Assembly: GCF_021379005.1 (NCBI RefSeq)
Contig: NZ_CP075171.1
Span: forward strand, 3,720,001 to 3,784,000
Source of the DNA: Leptodesmis sichuanensis A121
GTDB lineage: Bacteria; Cyanobacteriota; Cyanobacteriia; Leptolyngbyales; Leptolyngbyaceae
Length of the DNA stretch: 64,000 bases
Direction of reading: 5' to 3'
In this document: one piece after another, positions 8,640-17,073 of the stretch
Layout: every line of letters begins with the position of its first letter
Position numbering within the stretch: position 1 is the stretch's first letter
Notes under the pieces: model-generated
The model's input: only the letters and a program-made list of their open reading frames with translations
Told to the model about the DNA's origin: nothing
The model's database searches: none
Made by a program: the position numbers and the translations under genes

Positions 8640-8885
8640 GTAAACAAATACATGGATCACTATCCTACTGCACCCATGCCAAGAGAAAACCTCGGAGGTT
8701 TCAGCGGCAACATTGATTACAATGCTTAATTCCTGGTTCAACCAATCACACCCCTGCGCCACCAGCTTGTCAAAATCCAGATTCCACTTCCACAGAATTA
8801 CCGTGGTGTCCCGACTCGCACTCGCTAGTGTCTGGCCATCCGGGCCAAAACTCACACTGGCGACATTTGTTCCAGGAAGTCCAAG
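8640..8885 (-). pseudogene. Second WD40-protein tail remnant
   Basis: In the same frame as the Uma2 gene and directly upstream of it, the sequence reads VSFGPDGQTLASASRDTTVI, LWKWNLDFDKLVAQGCDWL: the last WD40 blade and the tail typical of cyanobacterial WD40 proteins. A TGA closes the frame at 8886-8888 and nothing of the rest of the gene remains. It is unrelated in position to the remnant at 3649-3963, which ends differently. Confidence 0.75.
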
Positions 8886-8903
8886 TCAAGCCTCCTCAAA
8901 GAT

Positions 8904-9530
8904 TCACTGGTCTGGAGCAGGGCCGGAATAGTTTGACAATTGGGCTAATTTGGTGAGCGGAAAGCCTCTTTCATATTTCTGCCCATTAATTTCCCACGTA
9001 GGATAGCGACGAACACCGGCATCAGCACAAATGTCAGGCTTTTCCTCACAATTGATCATCGTTAACAGGGCAAAGGCCGCTTCCCCAAACTCTTGTTTCT
9101 GCCGTTTGCAGGTCGGGCACCAGTCGGTAGTGTAGATTTTGGCACCAATGCTGGTCAGATGCTGAGCTAATGCCATTCTTGGATCTGCTTGTTCTGCCGA
9201 TGAATTGTCGATCGCATCCGACCGGCCAGACGCTACAGACGCATACGAAGTTGATGAATTCATCGGTGATGCGTCACCCACTGGATTCTGGGTCAAATTT
9301 TGAGACTCCGGAGAAGCGATCGCGGTTGGATTAGATCTCGGTTCTCTTTCGGAGACAGGTTGACCCGATGAACGAGCAGAATTATTTTGAGCAATCAATT
9401 GATCTTGGTGAGTAGATGGATTTGCCTGGATAGCAGTACAACCTGAAAGAGTCAGCGCAACGACAACCACTAACCAAATAGGCCAGTAAACCGAGAACAT
9501 ACAATACACTTGTACTAAATATCTATTCAT
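8904..9530 (-). CDS. Thioredoxin-like lipoprotein related to the Trx domain of VKOR fusions
   Basis: 208 residues. The hydrophobic N-terminus ends in the lipobox LTLSGC (Cys 31), followed by an 80-residue Ser/Asn/Pro-rich linker and a thioredoxin-fold domain with the active site CPTC (138-141) in TTDWCPTCKRQKQEFGE. The later phrases RRYPTWEINGQKYERG and LAQLSNYSG resemble the thioredoxin domain fused to vitamin K epoxide reductase (VKOR) in cyanobacteria. Two further cysteines (INCEEKPDICAD) match that group. I infer a membrane-tethered periplasmic or lumenal oxidoreductase for disulfide formation. An internal ATG at 9500 would leave a 20-residue signal peptide and is an equally good start. 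Confidence 0.82.
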   Translation of the reverse strand: MNRYLVQVYCMFSVYWPIWLVVVVALTLSGCTAIQANPSTHQDQLIAQNNSARSSGQPVSEREPRSNPTAIASPESQNLTQNPVGDASPMNSSTSYASVASGRSDAIDNSSAEQADPRMALAQHLTSIGAKIYTTDWCPTCKRQKQEFGEAAFALLTMINCEEKPDICADAGVRRYPTWEINGQKYERGFPLTKLAQLSNYSGPAPDQ

Positions 9531-9831
9531 CCTATATCAATCCGGCTTCGGTGTCACGATCGTGCGCTTGAAATTCTCACATCTTGCCTCACCCAACTGG
9601 AGGATAGGGGATCGCATGGGTGGAGGATGGCGATCGCAAATTTTCCCCTGCATGATGGAAACAAGCATGGCATCAAGATCACTCGTTAAGTGCAGATGAT
9701 CGCAACATCTTTTTAACGAGTTGGTCTGGAAAGATTGCGGAAGCATTCACCTGGAAATAACTGGTTGTTGCCCTGATGTGTTGAGAAAACATCAGTTATG
9801 GCTTGTCGTATTTCCACCTTGAGGAGTTCCA
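9531..9831. other. Intergenic region, nothing recognised
   Basis: About 300 bases between two divergent genes. It contains HIP1 sites but no credible small gene; a 69-codon minus-strand frame there has no protein character. It presumably holds both promoters. Confidence 0.4.
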
Positions 9832-11919
9832 ATGGCTTATAAAGCTGAAAGTTTTATTAGTGATTTAGATAAAGTTGCCAAAGCGCGTCAGGAGTTTTCG
9901 GGATATTTGAATGCGATCGCCAATACCCTCACCCAGGCAGAACAGGAGGGAGAAACCGCCTCCGGTAAGTTAGGTCTGGAGAGTACGATCGAAGATTTAG
10001 AATTAGTCAGCCGAAATTTAGGCGAGGGCGTGTTTCGTCTGCTGGTGCTGGGCGACATGAAACGGGGCAAAAGTACTTTCCTGAATGCCCTGATTGGGGA
10101 AAACATTTTGCCGACTGACGTAAATCCCTGCACCGCTGTCCTGACCGTCCTTAGTTATGGGCAGGATAAGCAAGTAACGGTGCATTTCAAAGACGATCGC
10201 GCACCAGAACGACTCGATTTTGAAACCTTCAAGCAACGTTACACCATTCCACCAGAGGAAGCGAAAAAACTGCAGGAGGAGGGAATTATTGCCTTTCCCA
10301 ATGTGGCTTATGCCGAGGTACAGTATCCGCTGACTCTGCTGGAAAAGGGTGTGCAGATCATTGATAGTCCGGGATTGAATGATACGGAGCAACGCAATCA
10401 GTTGACGCTGGGATATATCAACAACTGCCATGCGATTTTGTTTGTTCTCAGTGCTACCCAGCCATATACCCTGGGAGAACAGCGTTATTTGGAAAATTAC
10501 ATCAAAGATCGGGGCTTGTCCGTGTTCTTTCTGATTAATCACTGGGATGAAATTCAAAATCGCTTGATTAATCCAGAAGATTTAACGGCTTTGCATGAAG
10601 CAGAAGATCGGGTGCGGCAGGTGTTTAGAACCAACCTCACTGCCTACTGCCAGGTAGAAGGTGAGGATCGTTACGACGATCGCGTGTTTGAAGTCTCTTC
10701 TCTCAATGCTTTGCGTCAGCGGTTAAAAAATGGCTCACTGGAGGGCACAGGCTTTTCCGAATTCATCAAAGCATTGAATCACTTTTTAACGAAGGAGCGG
10801 GCCATCTCGGAACTGCGGCAGGCCAAATTAATTGCCCGTCAAGCCTACCGTACTGTGCATGAAGCCTGCGATCGCCGCATTCCTTTACTCAGCGAAAGTA
10901 TTCAAGAACTGAGACAAAAGATTCGTTCCGTGCAACCGGAATTTGATCAACTGGTCACGATTCGCGATCAATTTAAGGACGAAATTCGGATTGTGGGCGA
11001 ACGGCAGGCCAGTGCGATCGCCAACTCGTTCCGCAGTTCCCTGCCCGATCTGGCCGCCACATTTGAAGCAGATTTCGCCCGCTATCAGCCCGAACTCAAA
11101 TTCTTTGACTTCCTCCAAAGAGGCAAGCGTCAGGAGTTTGAAGCCTCCCTGCGACTCGCGTTTGAGAAATATCTGCTGGATAAAATCGCCGCCTGGAGTT
11201 TGACCGCCCAGAAAGATATGGATGCCGCGTTTGTTGGGTTAGCCAAGAGTGCCACCCAGTACGGCGAGTCCTATACTCAGGTCACCGATCGCATTACCGA
11301 GAAACTCACGGGACAAAAGGTGATTCCCAACACCAGCTTAAGTGCGGAAGATAAATCTCCTGGCTGGGCGAAATGGGCCGTGGGTCTCTATGCCTTGACC
11401 ACCGGGGATGTGGGCACGATCGCCATGGCAGGCACCGGAGTATTCGACTGGAAGCAAATTCTGCTCAATTTTGGTGGGGCAATTCTGGTCACGACAATGG
11501 TGTATGCCGTAACAGGAGTATTCCTGGGACCAGTAGGGATGGCTCTGGCAGGACTGGGATTGGGCAGTTTTTCCGCTGAGATGGCGCGTCGAAAAGTGGT
11601 TCTGACAATGAAGGAAGAACTGATCAAACTATTGCCGCAGATTGCCCAGGAGCAATCGTTCCAGGTGTATCAGGCGGTTAAGGAGTGCTTCGACACCTAT
11701 CAGCAGGAAGTGGTGAAGCGGATGAATGATGACATCCAATCTCGTAAGGCCGAACTGGATGAGCTACTGCGTCAGAAGGAAGATTACGAGATTAACCAGC
11801 AGGCGGAAGAACGCCGCCTGAACCTGCTCGACAACGAGGTGCTAACCCAACTCCACGATGTTGAGGATGCTTACGACCAGCTAATTGGGCAACCCGCGAT
11901 CGTTCTGACTGCAGCATAG
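9832..11919 (+). CDS. Bacterial dynamin-like GTPase
   Basis: 695 residues. The GTPase domain has the P-loop GDMKRGKST (74-82), switch threonine region NPCTAV (about 98-103), G3 motif DSPG (178-181) and a G4-like NHWD (236-239). A long helical region follows (about 330-480 and 590-690), with a hydrophobic segment at about 540-585 (ILLNFGGAILVTTMVYAVTG and the next Gly-rich stretch) that should act as the membrane-inserting paddle. This is the arrangement of bacterial dynamin-like proteins such as BDLP of Nostoc, which remodel membranes in a GTP-dependent manner. Single gene, opposite in direction to both neighbours. Confidence 0.9.
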   Translation: MAYKAESFISDLDKVAKARQEFSGYLNAIANTLTQAEQEGETASGKLGLESTIEDLELVSRNLGEGVFRLLVLGDMKRGKSTFLNALIGENILPTDVNPCTAVLTVLSYGQDKQVTVHFKDDRAPERLDFETFKQRYTIPPEEAKKLQEEGIIAFPNVAYAEVQYPLTLLEKGVQIIDSPGLNDTEQRNQLTLGYINNCHAILFVLSATQPYTLGEQRYLENYIKDRGLSVFFLINHWDEIQNRLINPEDLTALHEAEDRVRQVFRTNLTAYCQVEGEDRYDDRVFEVSSLNALRQRLKNGSLEGTGFSEFIKALNHFLTKERAISELRQAKLIARQAYRTVHEACDRRIPLLSESIQELRQKIRSVQPEFDQLVTIRDQFKDEIRIVGERQASAIANSFRSSLPDLAATFEADFARYQPELKFFDFLQRGKRQEFEASLRLAFEKYLLDKIAAWSLTAQKDMDAAFVGLAKSATQYGESYTQVTDRITEKLTGQKVIPNTSLSAEDKSPGWAKWAVGLYALTTGDVGTIAMAGTGVFDWKQILLNFGGAILVTTMVYAVTGVFLGPVGMALAGLGLGSFSAEMARRKVVLTMKEELIKLLPQIAQEQSFQVYQAVKECFDTYQQEVVKRMNDDIQSRKAELDELLRQKEDYEINQQAEERRLNLLDNEVLTQLHDVEDAYDQLIGQPAIVLTAA

Positions 11920-11928
11920 GCTCAACTC

Positions 11929-11993
11929 AGAAGTCGGAGTTTTGGCTGAATATTCAAGTTTAATCTGAGGTTCCGATCAAAACTCCGACTTCT
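11929..11993. terminator. Bidirectional terminator-like inverted repeat
   Basis: Perfect 16-bp arms, AGAAGTCGGAGTTTTG at 11929-11944 and CAAAACTCCGACTTCT at 11978-11993, with a 33-nt loop, located exactly between the convergent dynamin and PilT-like genes. The arms carry T or A runs at their inner edge, so it could end both transcripts. Confidence 0.6.
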
Positions 11994-12000
11994 AACCTGA

Positions 12001-13500
12001 TCAAGAAGGAGGCCGGTTGATATAATCGCTGGTCATCAGGCCAGAACGACTGGAGCGACGGGTATAGTTCTTTAGCATATATCCCAGATCTTCTGGAGCC
12101 AGAGAAGAGGCCAGAGCATCTGCTGTATTAATGATGCCGTTTTCATGGAGATCGAAGAGAGCCTGGTTGAGCGTCTGGCTATTATCAACCCCTTCCTCCA
12201 TCAGTTGGTAAATCTCTTCAAAACATTCCTTCAAGAGATAATCTCGAATGGTGTCGGTATTTACCATGATTTCCAGAGCCGCCGTGCGACCTCCTCGCAC
12301 CGTAGGTACCAGAGTCTGAGAAATGACAGCTCTCAGGGCATCCACAATCTGGTAGCGCACGGTTTCTTGCTCCTCCGGTGTGTAGAAATTGAGCAACCGT
12401 TTAAAGGCATTCACAGCCCCCTTGGTGTGCAGAGTTCCCAGAACCAGGTGCCCCGTCAGCGAAGCTCGAATGGCAGTGTCTACAGTTTCCCGATCGCGCA
12501 TTTCCCCAATCAGGATAATGTCAGGATCCTGACGCAGGGCAGCCCGGAGCGCTTCCTTAAATTCCTGCGTGTGTAACCCCACTTCCCGCTGTGTGAACAG
12601 CGACTGATTGGAGGTATGCACGTATTCAATCGGATCCTCGATCGTCACGATTTTTCGCGGATAGGAATCATTCACATGGCGCAGCATCGCTGCCAGAGAA
12701 GTGGATTTTCCAGAGTTCACCGCCCCGGTCACAATCACCAATCCCTGCCGCTCCTCAGCCAGATAGCCCAGCACTGCGGGTAGCCCCAGTTTTTCCAGAG
12801 TGGGAACCTCCAGCGAGATCAACCGTAACACCATCGCTCCCCCCATGATGGATTGGGCACAGTTGACCCGGCATCTTACCAGCCCCTCATACAGAATCGC
12901 GGTATCCAGTTCTTGCCGAACTTTAAACTGCTCCTGTTGGGACGGCGACAAAACCTCTGCCAGAAACTCATCAAATTGAGTTGGAGTGGTTCTACCGTAA
13001 GACTTCTGAATGACAATTTTGCCCTGAATGCGAAACCGAGGTGGCTCCCCAACTTGAATGTGAATATCGGAGGCACCTCGCTGAAAGGCATCCTCCACCA
13101 TGCCATAAACTGTTCCCCGCTTTTGAATCTCCTCGCTTGGCCCATCCAGAACGATTCCTTTCAGGCTGATCGCTTCGGTTCCTTGAGCCGTAGGTCGGCA
13201 ATCAATCCGCCCCTGCATAAATCCGTGAATCCGCACATCCGCCTCAATCCGGCGATTAGCCAGATAGTGCTTCATCTGAGGCGGGGAGAGCAGTTCCTTG
13301 AGATAGTGGTGGAACTGCTCATTGCCCAATGTCGAGAAATGCTCTTGTGGCAGTAATTTACCGCCCAGGTGATAAAACGGCGGTCGTCCGACCTGCAGGT
13401 AAACCGCAGACGCGCCGCGATCGCAGGCATCCTGAATAATTTGGCGGATAGAACTGGGTACGTTGAGTGGGGTTTCAGCAGGAGCGTGAGTTGCAGTCAT
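12001..13500 (-). CDS. PilT-family ATPase with duplicated N-terminal domain
   Basis: 499 residues, against about 370 for PilT. The extra length is a second copy of the PilT N-terminal domain: residues 17-110 (IIQDACDRGASAVYLQVGRP) and 130-230 (MVEDAFQRGASDIHIQVGEP) are clearly related. The C-terminal RecA-like ATPase has an Asp box (TIEDPIEYVH), Walker B (DPDIILIGEMRD, about 325-336) and His box (LTGHLVLGTLHT). Walker A is unusual, TGAVNSGKST (258-267) instead of TGPTGSGKT/S. Probably a cytoplasmic accessory motor or regulator of type IV pili, as with PilT paralogues and PilU. It is far from the pilBTC cluster at 27-31 kb. Confidence 0.88.
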   Translation of the reverse strand: MTATHAPAETPLNVPSSIRQIIQDACDRGASAVYLQVGRPPFYHLGGKLLPQEHFSTLGNEQFHHYLKELLSPPQMKHYLANRRIEADVRIHGFMQGRIDCRPTAQGTEAISLKGIVLDGPSEEIQKRGTVYGMVEDAFQRGASDIHIQVGEPPRFRIQGKIVIQKSYGRTTPTQFDEFLAEVLSPSQQEQFKVRQELDTAILYEGLVRCRVNCAQSIMGGAMVLRLISLEVPTLEKLGLPAVLGYLAEERQGLVIVTGAVNSGKSTSLAAMLRHVNDSYPRKIVTIEDPIEYVHTSNQSLFTQREVGLHTQEFKEALRAALRQDPDIILIGEMRDRETVDTAIRASLTGHLVLGTLHTKGAVNAFKRLLNFYTPEEQETVRYQIVDALRAVISQTLVPTVRGGRTAALEIMVNTDTIRDYLLKECFEEIYQLMEEGVDNSQTLNQALFDLHENGIINTADALASSLAPEDLGYMLKNYTRRSSRSGLMTSDYINRPPS

Positions 13501-13808
13501 GATGATTTACTGGGGGAAAGACCAGAAGTAAGTCATACTCAGGGAATTTAGTAGATTTTTGGAGCCATTGCTGCCCATCTGGGTGATGGAACAGATCTAA
13601 CTGGAGCAAGCTGCTCTGAATAATAATTTATCGGGTTAATGCAAAATGTTCCCTGATTAATAGCAAAAATCGACCCAAGGAATTAAATTTTGGGCAACTC
13701 AAAATGACCATGCGAAGGGGGGATGGGGGCGATCGCGGCTAGACCTTGTCCAAATCCAGAGCCATAGTTTTTCTGGTGGAAATCCCAGCCAGATAAACTT
13801 GGCCTAGT
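13501..13808. other. Intergenic region with repeat copy 2
   Basis: No gene seen. It holds a HIP1 site (about 13730) and the diverged copy 2 of the 75-bp element at 13741-13806; the remainder should contain the promoter of the PilT-like gene. Confidence 0.4.
13741..13806 (-). repeat. 75-bp dispersed palindromic element, copy 2 (diverged)
   Basis: On the minus strand the conserved end reads GGCTCTGGATTTGGACAAGG, preceded by CAGAAAAACTATG, matching copy 4 (CAGAGAGACTACG then GGCTCTGGACTTGGACAAGG). The other end keeps GGCCAAGTT. The interior is about 6 nt shorter and poorly conserved. Confidence 0.55.
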
Positions 13809-14492
13809 TTAGCTTAACTCTGCCAGCCTACTATGAGTACTTAAGAGGGTTTCAGTCAGATAGGTCAAGCGAATTTCCAGGGAACGTTTGCGGCTGAATA
13901 ACTGTTGCAGCCTTTGATAGCGCACAATAGCCAGACTGATATCCAAGATTTGCTCAGTGGGACAGGGACGGTACCACAGTTGTCCCTCCTCATCCACGCC
14001 ACACAGTCGATAGGTTGCTCCGGACGACTCCAGCCAGCCTTCAATGACTGGCCCTTCACGATATAGAGCCTGGATTTGCTCCAGAATCTCCTGTAAACCG
14101 AGAGTCCACTCTTGCACCCGATTTTGCAGGTCGCCAAGAAGATTGGTCGCTAAAGCGGGGGCAGCCATAGCCTGCTGACGGCTGGATTCTGGAACCGCAG
14201 CCACAAACTCAGGCAGATTGGGAGTGTGGGCGATCGCGGTAGGATTGAATGACGACAATTCAGTAGTATCTATTCCTGTCAGGGCAACCCGCGATGAGAC
14301 GGGAAGTGCAGGAGATTGCTCCACCATTGCCCATCTGGGCATCCCTACTGCTTCTAATCTGGGAACCTGCTCATCCCAGTCCATAAAGGGTAAAGACGGT
14401 TCTAGCGATCGTGAGGGCAGGGTTTCAGGTTGAATCGTTTGGCAGGAAACCTGCTGGAGTGCGGCCTCAATTCGCTTCAGGTCTGACTTCAT
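13809..14492 (-). CDS. Conserved hypothetical protein
   Basis: 227 residues from the ATG at 14492, chosen because GAGG lies 7 nt upstream (the frame also has an ATG at 14525). The first 100 residues are low in complexity and rich in Pro, Ser and Glu; the rest (NRVQEWTLGLQEILEQIQAL, GQLWYRPCPTEQILD, RKRSLEIRLTYLTETLL) looks helical and soluble. No signal peptide, membrane segment or catalytic motif. I do not recognise a family. It stands alone between two intergenic regions that each carry dispersed repeats. Confidence 0.65.
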   Translation of the reverse strand: MKSDLKRIEAALQQVSCQTIQPETLPSRSLEPSLPFMDWDEQVPRLEAVGMPRWAMVEQSPALPVSSRVALTGIDTTELSSFNPTAIAHTPNLPEFVAAVPESSRQQAMAAPALATNLLGDLQNRVQEWTLGLQEILEQIQALYREGPVIEGWLESSGATYRLCGVDEEGQLWYRPCPTEQILDISLAIVRYQRLQQLFSRKRSLEIRLTYLTETLLSTHSRLAELS

Positions 14493-14627
14493 AGCTACCT
14501 CACACCACACTCCGGAGTACCACAACAGTTAGACAAATTAGAATACCAGTAAACAATGGAACTGCAGTCTTGCAGCATTTTTGTTGAAAAATTTCAATAA
14601 AGTACAAGAAGAAGGATAGGTTGAATT

Positions 14628-14704
14628 GGTCATCTGTCCTGGGTCATCCGTCATCTGTCATTTGTGAAGTTCTTGTCTCCTGCCTTCTGGCTTTTGCCTG
14701 CCTC
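14628..14704. repeat. GTCATCTGTC and CTGCCTTCTGGC repeat tract upstream of cobU
   Basis: Imperfect tandem units TCATCTGTC, TCATCCG, TCATCTG, TCATTTGTG are followed by TCTCCTGCCTTCTGGCTTTTGCC, a phrase of the kind often repeated between cyanobacterial genes. The cobU frame stays open through the second half and would add 14 non-family residues, which argues against the upstream start. Confidence 0.55.
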
Positions 14705-14705
14705 T

Positions 14706-15263
14706 ATGAGTCGTCAAATCATCTTAGTCACAGGTGCTGCTCGTTCTGGGAAAAGTGAGTGGGCGGAGGAGTTAGCTCAGCGATCGCACAAACGAGTCAC
14801 TTATGTCGCCACGGCGCAACTGGATGCAGCCGATCCGGAGTGGCAACAGCGAATTCAACGGCATCAACAGCGCCGTCCAGCAGCTTGGGCAACTGAATGG
14901 GTGCCAGAAAAACTGGCCGCTGCCATCCAGTTCATGACTGAGGAGGACTGTTTCCTGGTGGATTCGTTAGGAACCTGGTTGGCCAACCTGCTGGCATTGG
15001 ATGAACAGACCTGGCAAGCACAGGAAGCAGGCTTACTGCAGCAACTGGAACAAACTGCTGGAACAGTGATTTTAGTGGCTGAAGAAACAGGTTGGGGAGT
15101 AGTGCCCGCCTATGCTGCAGGTCGGCTCTTCCGTGATCGTCTGGGAAATTTGATCCGGCAGGTTGGAGCGATCGCGGATACGGTTTATTTAGTTACAGGA
15201 GGTTATGCCGTAAATGTGAGCGCGATCGGAATCCCCTTACCCCAACCTACCGATAGACCTTAG
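14706..15263 (+). CDS. cobU: Adenosylcobinamide kinase / guanylyltransferase
   Basis: 185 residues. CobU phosphorylates adenosylcobinamide and transfers GMP to give adenosylcobinamide-GDP in nucleotide-loop assembly of cobalamin. The P-loop GAARSGKS is near the N-terminus; the phrases YVATAQ, RIQRHQQRRP (the GMP-accepting His region), DSLGTWLANLL and VAEETGWGVVPAYAAGRLFRD are typical. Start placed at the ATG of 14706 (MSRQIILVTGAARSG), because the upstream in-frame extension lies in a repeat tract. cbiD is at 62694-63812; other cobalamin genes are not in the window. Confidence 0.95.
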   Translation: MSRQIILVTGAARSGKSEWAEELAQRSHKRVTYVATAQLDAADPEWQQRIQRHQQRRPAAWATEWVPEKLAAAIQFMTEEDCFLVDSLGTWLANLLALDEQTWQAQEAGLLQQLEQTAGTVILVAEETGWGVVPAYAAGRLFRDRLGNLIRQVGAIADTVYLVTGGYAVNVSAIGIPLPQPTDRP

Positions 15264-15366
15264 ACCTCAGTGAAACTCTTGCATAGTAGATTCAATCATC
15301 ATCAGTGAAGACACCCACTTATTCTTGGGGCACGGTAGCATGAAAAGGAAATGTGAATCCGTGCTT

Positions 15367-15801
15367 ATGGCCTCTGAACAGCAGGTGAGACAGTACCTGG
15401 CGTACTGGTTTCAAATTGGCAAAGGAATTGTTATTCATGGTGGGCGAGAAACTCTCCTGCCCCGTCCCGTGATTCAGGGCAATCGCTATAGTGATGAATT
15501 TGAAGCATGTTGGCAGCGGGTGTCTACCCCGGATGCTGGGGATTGCTATCTGGAAGGGACAAATCAAACGATCGCCGAACTCTTAACTCCCCAATGGGAA
15601 ATTAATCCCTGTGCCCGTTGTTCTATGCCTGTCCCCTTCAAAACCCTGGGCCTTGCTTCTCTGGAATGCACCTGTAGCGATGTCCCCAATTGGCCGGATA
15701 CCGAAATGCCTGCGCCTCGACCGCCAGTAGACAACCAGGCTCAACTGGAGAAAATTCGCGATCGACTGAAGATGCCGACTAAAAAATCGCGAACCGGGTA
15801 A
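15367..15801 (+). CDS. Conserved hypothetical protein with a Cys cluster
   Basis: 144 residues from the ATG at 15367; in-frame ATGs at 15325 and 15340 are possible. Soluble, with an N-terminal part (EQQVRQYLAYWFQIGKGIVI) and a cluster CARCSMP...CTCSD around residues 95-120 that could bind a metal. The tail is Pro-rich and then basic. No family that I can name. It ends 4 nt before the convergent rnz stop. Confidence 0.65.
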   Translation: MASEQQVRQYLAYWFQIGKGIVIHGGRETLLPRPVIQGNRYSDEFEACWQRVSTPDAGDCYLEGTNQTIAELLTPQWEINPCARCSMPVPFKTLGLASLECTCSDVPNWPDTEMPAPRPPVDNQAQLEKIRDRLKMPTKKSRTG

Positions 15802-15805
15802 AGCA

Positions 15806-16795
15806 TTAGACCTTAATGGTTCTGCTGGGTTTATCAGCTTTGGGGCGACCAATTTCATAACTCCATAAGTCACTGGCCATGACAGTGTTGGGAAAAATTG
15901 CTCTGGCTTCTGCCAACAAATCCTTTAATTCGATCGGGTTGCCGGGAGCATATCGAGGACTGAAGTGAGTCATGATCAGTTGCTTGACCTGAGCCGCCAG
16001 GGCCACTTGAGCCGCCATCGTAGATGTGGAATGGAGCCGTTGATAAGCGAGGTCAGCATCCTGATGAGCAAAGGTAGCTTCATGAATCAGGACATCGGCT
16101 TGCTGGGCCAACTCGACTGCCGAATCGCAAAAAATCGTATCCGTGCAATAAGCCATCTTGCGTCCGATTTGAGTTGGGCCACATAAGTCGGCTCCATTCA
16201 CCCGCCGACCATCCGGTAGGACAATCACCTCTCCCCGTTTCAACCGACCATAAAGCGGACCAGAAGGAATGCCTAAAGCAGCCGCCTGTTCCACGTTGAA
16301 ATGCCCCGGACGATCTTTTTCTGCCACCCGGTAGCCGAAGGCAGGCACCCGATGCTTCAGTAACTGGCAACTCACTACATATTCATTGTCCTCGTACAAG
16401 ATGCCAGGACTAACCGCATGAACTTTGATGGGGTAAGAAAAGTGCGTTTGGGAATAGCGACGACAGGCTTTAAGATAGTCCTCCAACTCAGCAGGGCCAT
16501 AAATGTCGATACGCTCTGGGTTGGCTGCCAATCCACAACTGGCTAACAACCCCATCAAGCCAAAAATGTGATCGCCATGCATATGAGTGATGAAGATGCG
16601 AGTCAACTGGCTGACTTTAAGTTCACTGCGCAAAAATTGATGCTGAGTGCCCTCCCCGCAATCGAACAGCCATACCTCTGCTCTTTGAGGCAGTCGGAGT
16701 GCCACCCCAGATACATTTCGTGTCCGAGTCGGCACCCCAGAGCTAGTTCCCAAAAATGTAATTTGCAAACCTGAGAAATCCCAATTCAACGCCAT
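15806..16795 (-). CDS. rnz: Ribonuclease Z
   Basis: 329 residues. Zn-dependent endonuclease of the metallo-beta-lactamase fold that removes 3' trailers from tRNA precursors. The signature THMHGDH (70-76) follows [19 protein letters not shown], and later metal ligands occur in [20 protein letters not shown] and MTHFSPRY. Length and motifs fit the usual short, dimeric RNase Z. It faces away from the SpoIID gene. Confidence 0.97.
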   Translation of the reverse strand: MALNWDFSGLQITFLGTSSGVPTRTRNVSGVALRLPQRAEVWLFDCGEGTQHQFLRSELKVSQLTRIFITHMHGDHIFGLMGLLASCGLAANPERIDIYGPAELEDYLKACRRYSQTHFSYPIKVHAVSPGILYEDNEYVVSCQLLKHRVPAFGYRVAEKDRPGHFNVEQAAALGIPSGPLYGRLKRGEVIVLPDGRRVNGADLCGPTQIGRKMAYCTDTIFCDSAVELAQQADVLIHEATFAHQDADLAYQRLHSTSTMAAQVALAAQVKQLIMTHFSPRYAPGNPIELKDLLAEARAIFPNTVMASDLWSYEIGRPKADKPSRTIKV

Positions 16796-16934
16796 CTTGA
16801 AACTATACTGACACAGAACCCAATAGCCAGCAGATCACCTTCTGCAAAGCGGCGATCGGAGTCCAGTCAGAGAAAATTCACAAAAGTTAAGAGATTCTTT
16901 AGGACACCAGTTAAGCAGCATAGAGTGACAACAT

Positions 16935-16983
16935 CTGCTGTCTGTACCCCAGATATAGAGTTTTTGGGCCAAGGGTACAGCAG
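16935..16983. promoter_or_regulatory. Imperfect inverted repeat between rnz and the SpoIID gene
   Basis: CTGCTGTCTGTACCC (16935-16949) can pair with GGGTACAGCAG (16973-16983) with a 2-nt bulge and a 23-nt loop that contains TTTTT. It lies in the divergent promoter region and may be a leader hairpin or operator; nothing decides which. Confidence 0.3.
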
Positions 16984-17073
16984 GTCAGAAACGACTCCAG
17001 CGATCAATCCGGTGGTTTGAATTTCAAGAAATTGAGTTACATTAAGCAACGTTGCAGTAGGGTTGCAAAAACC

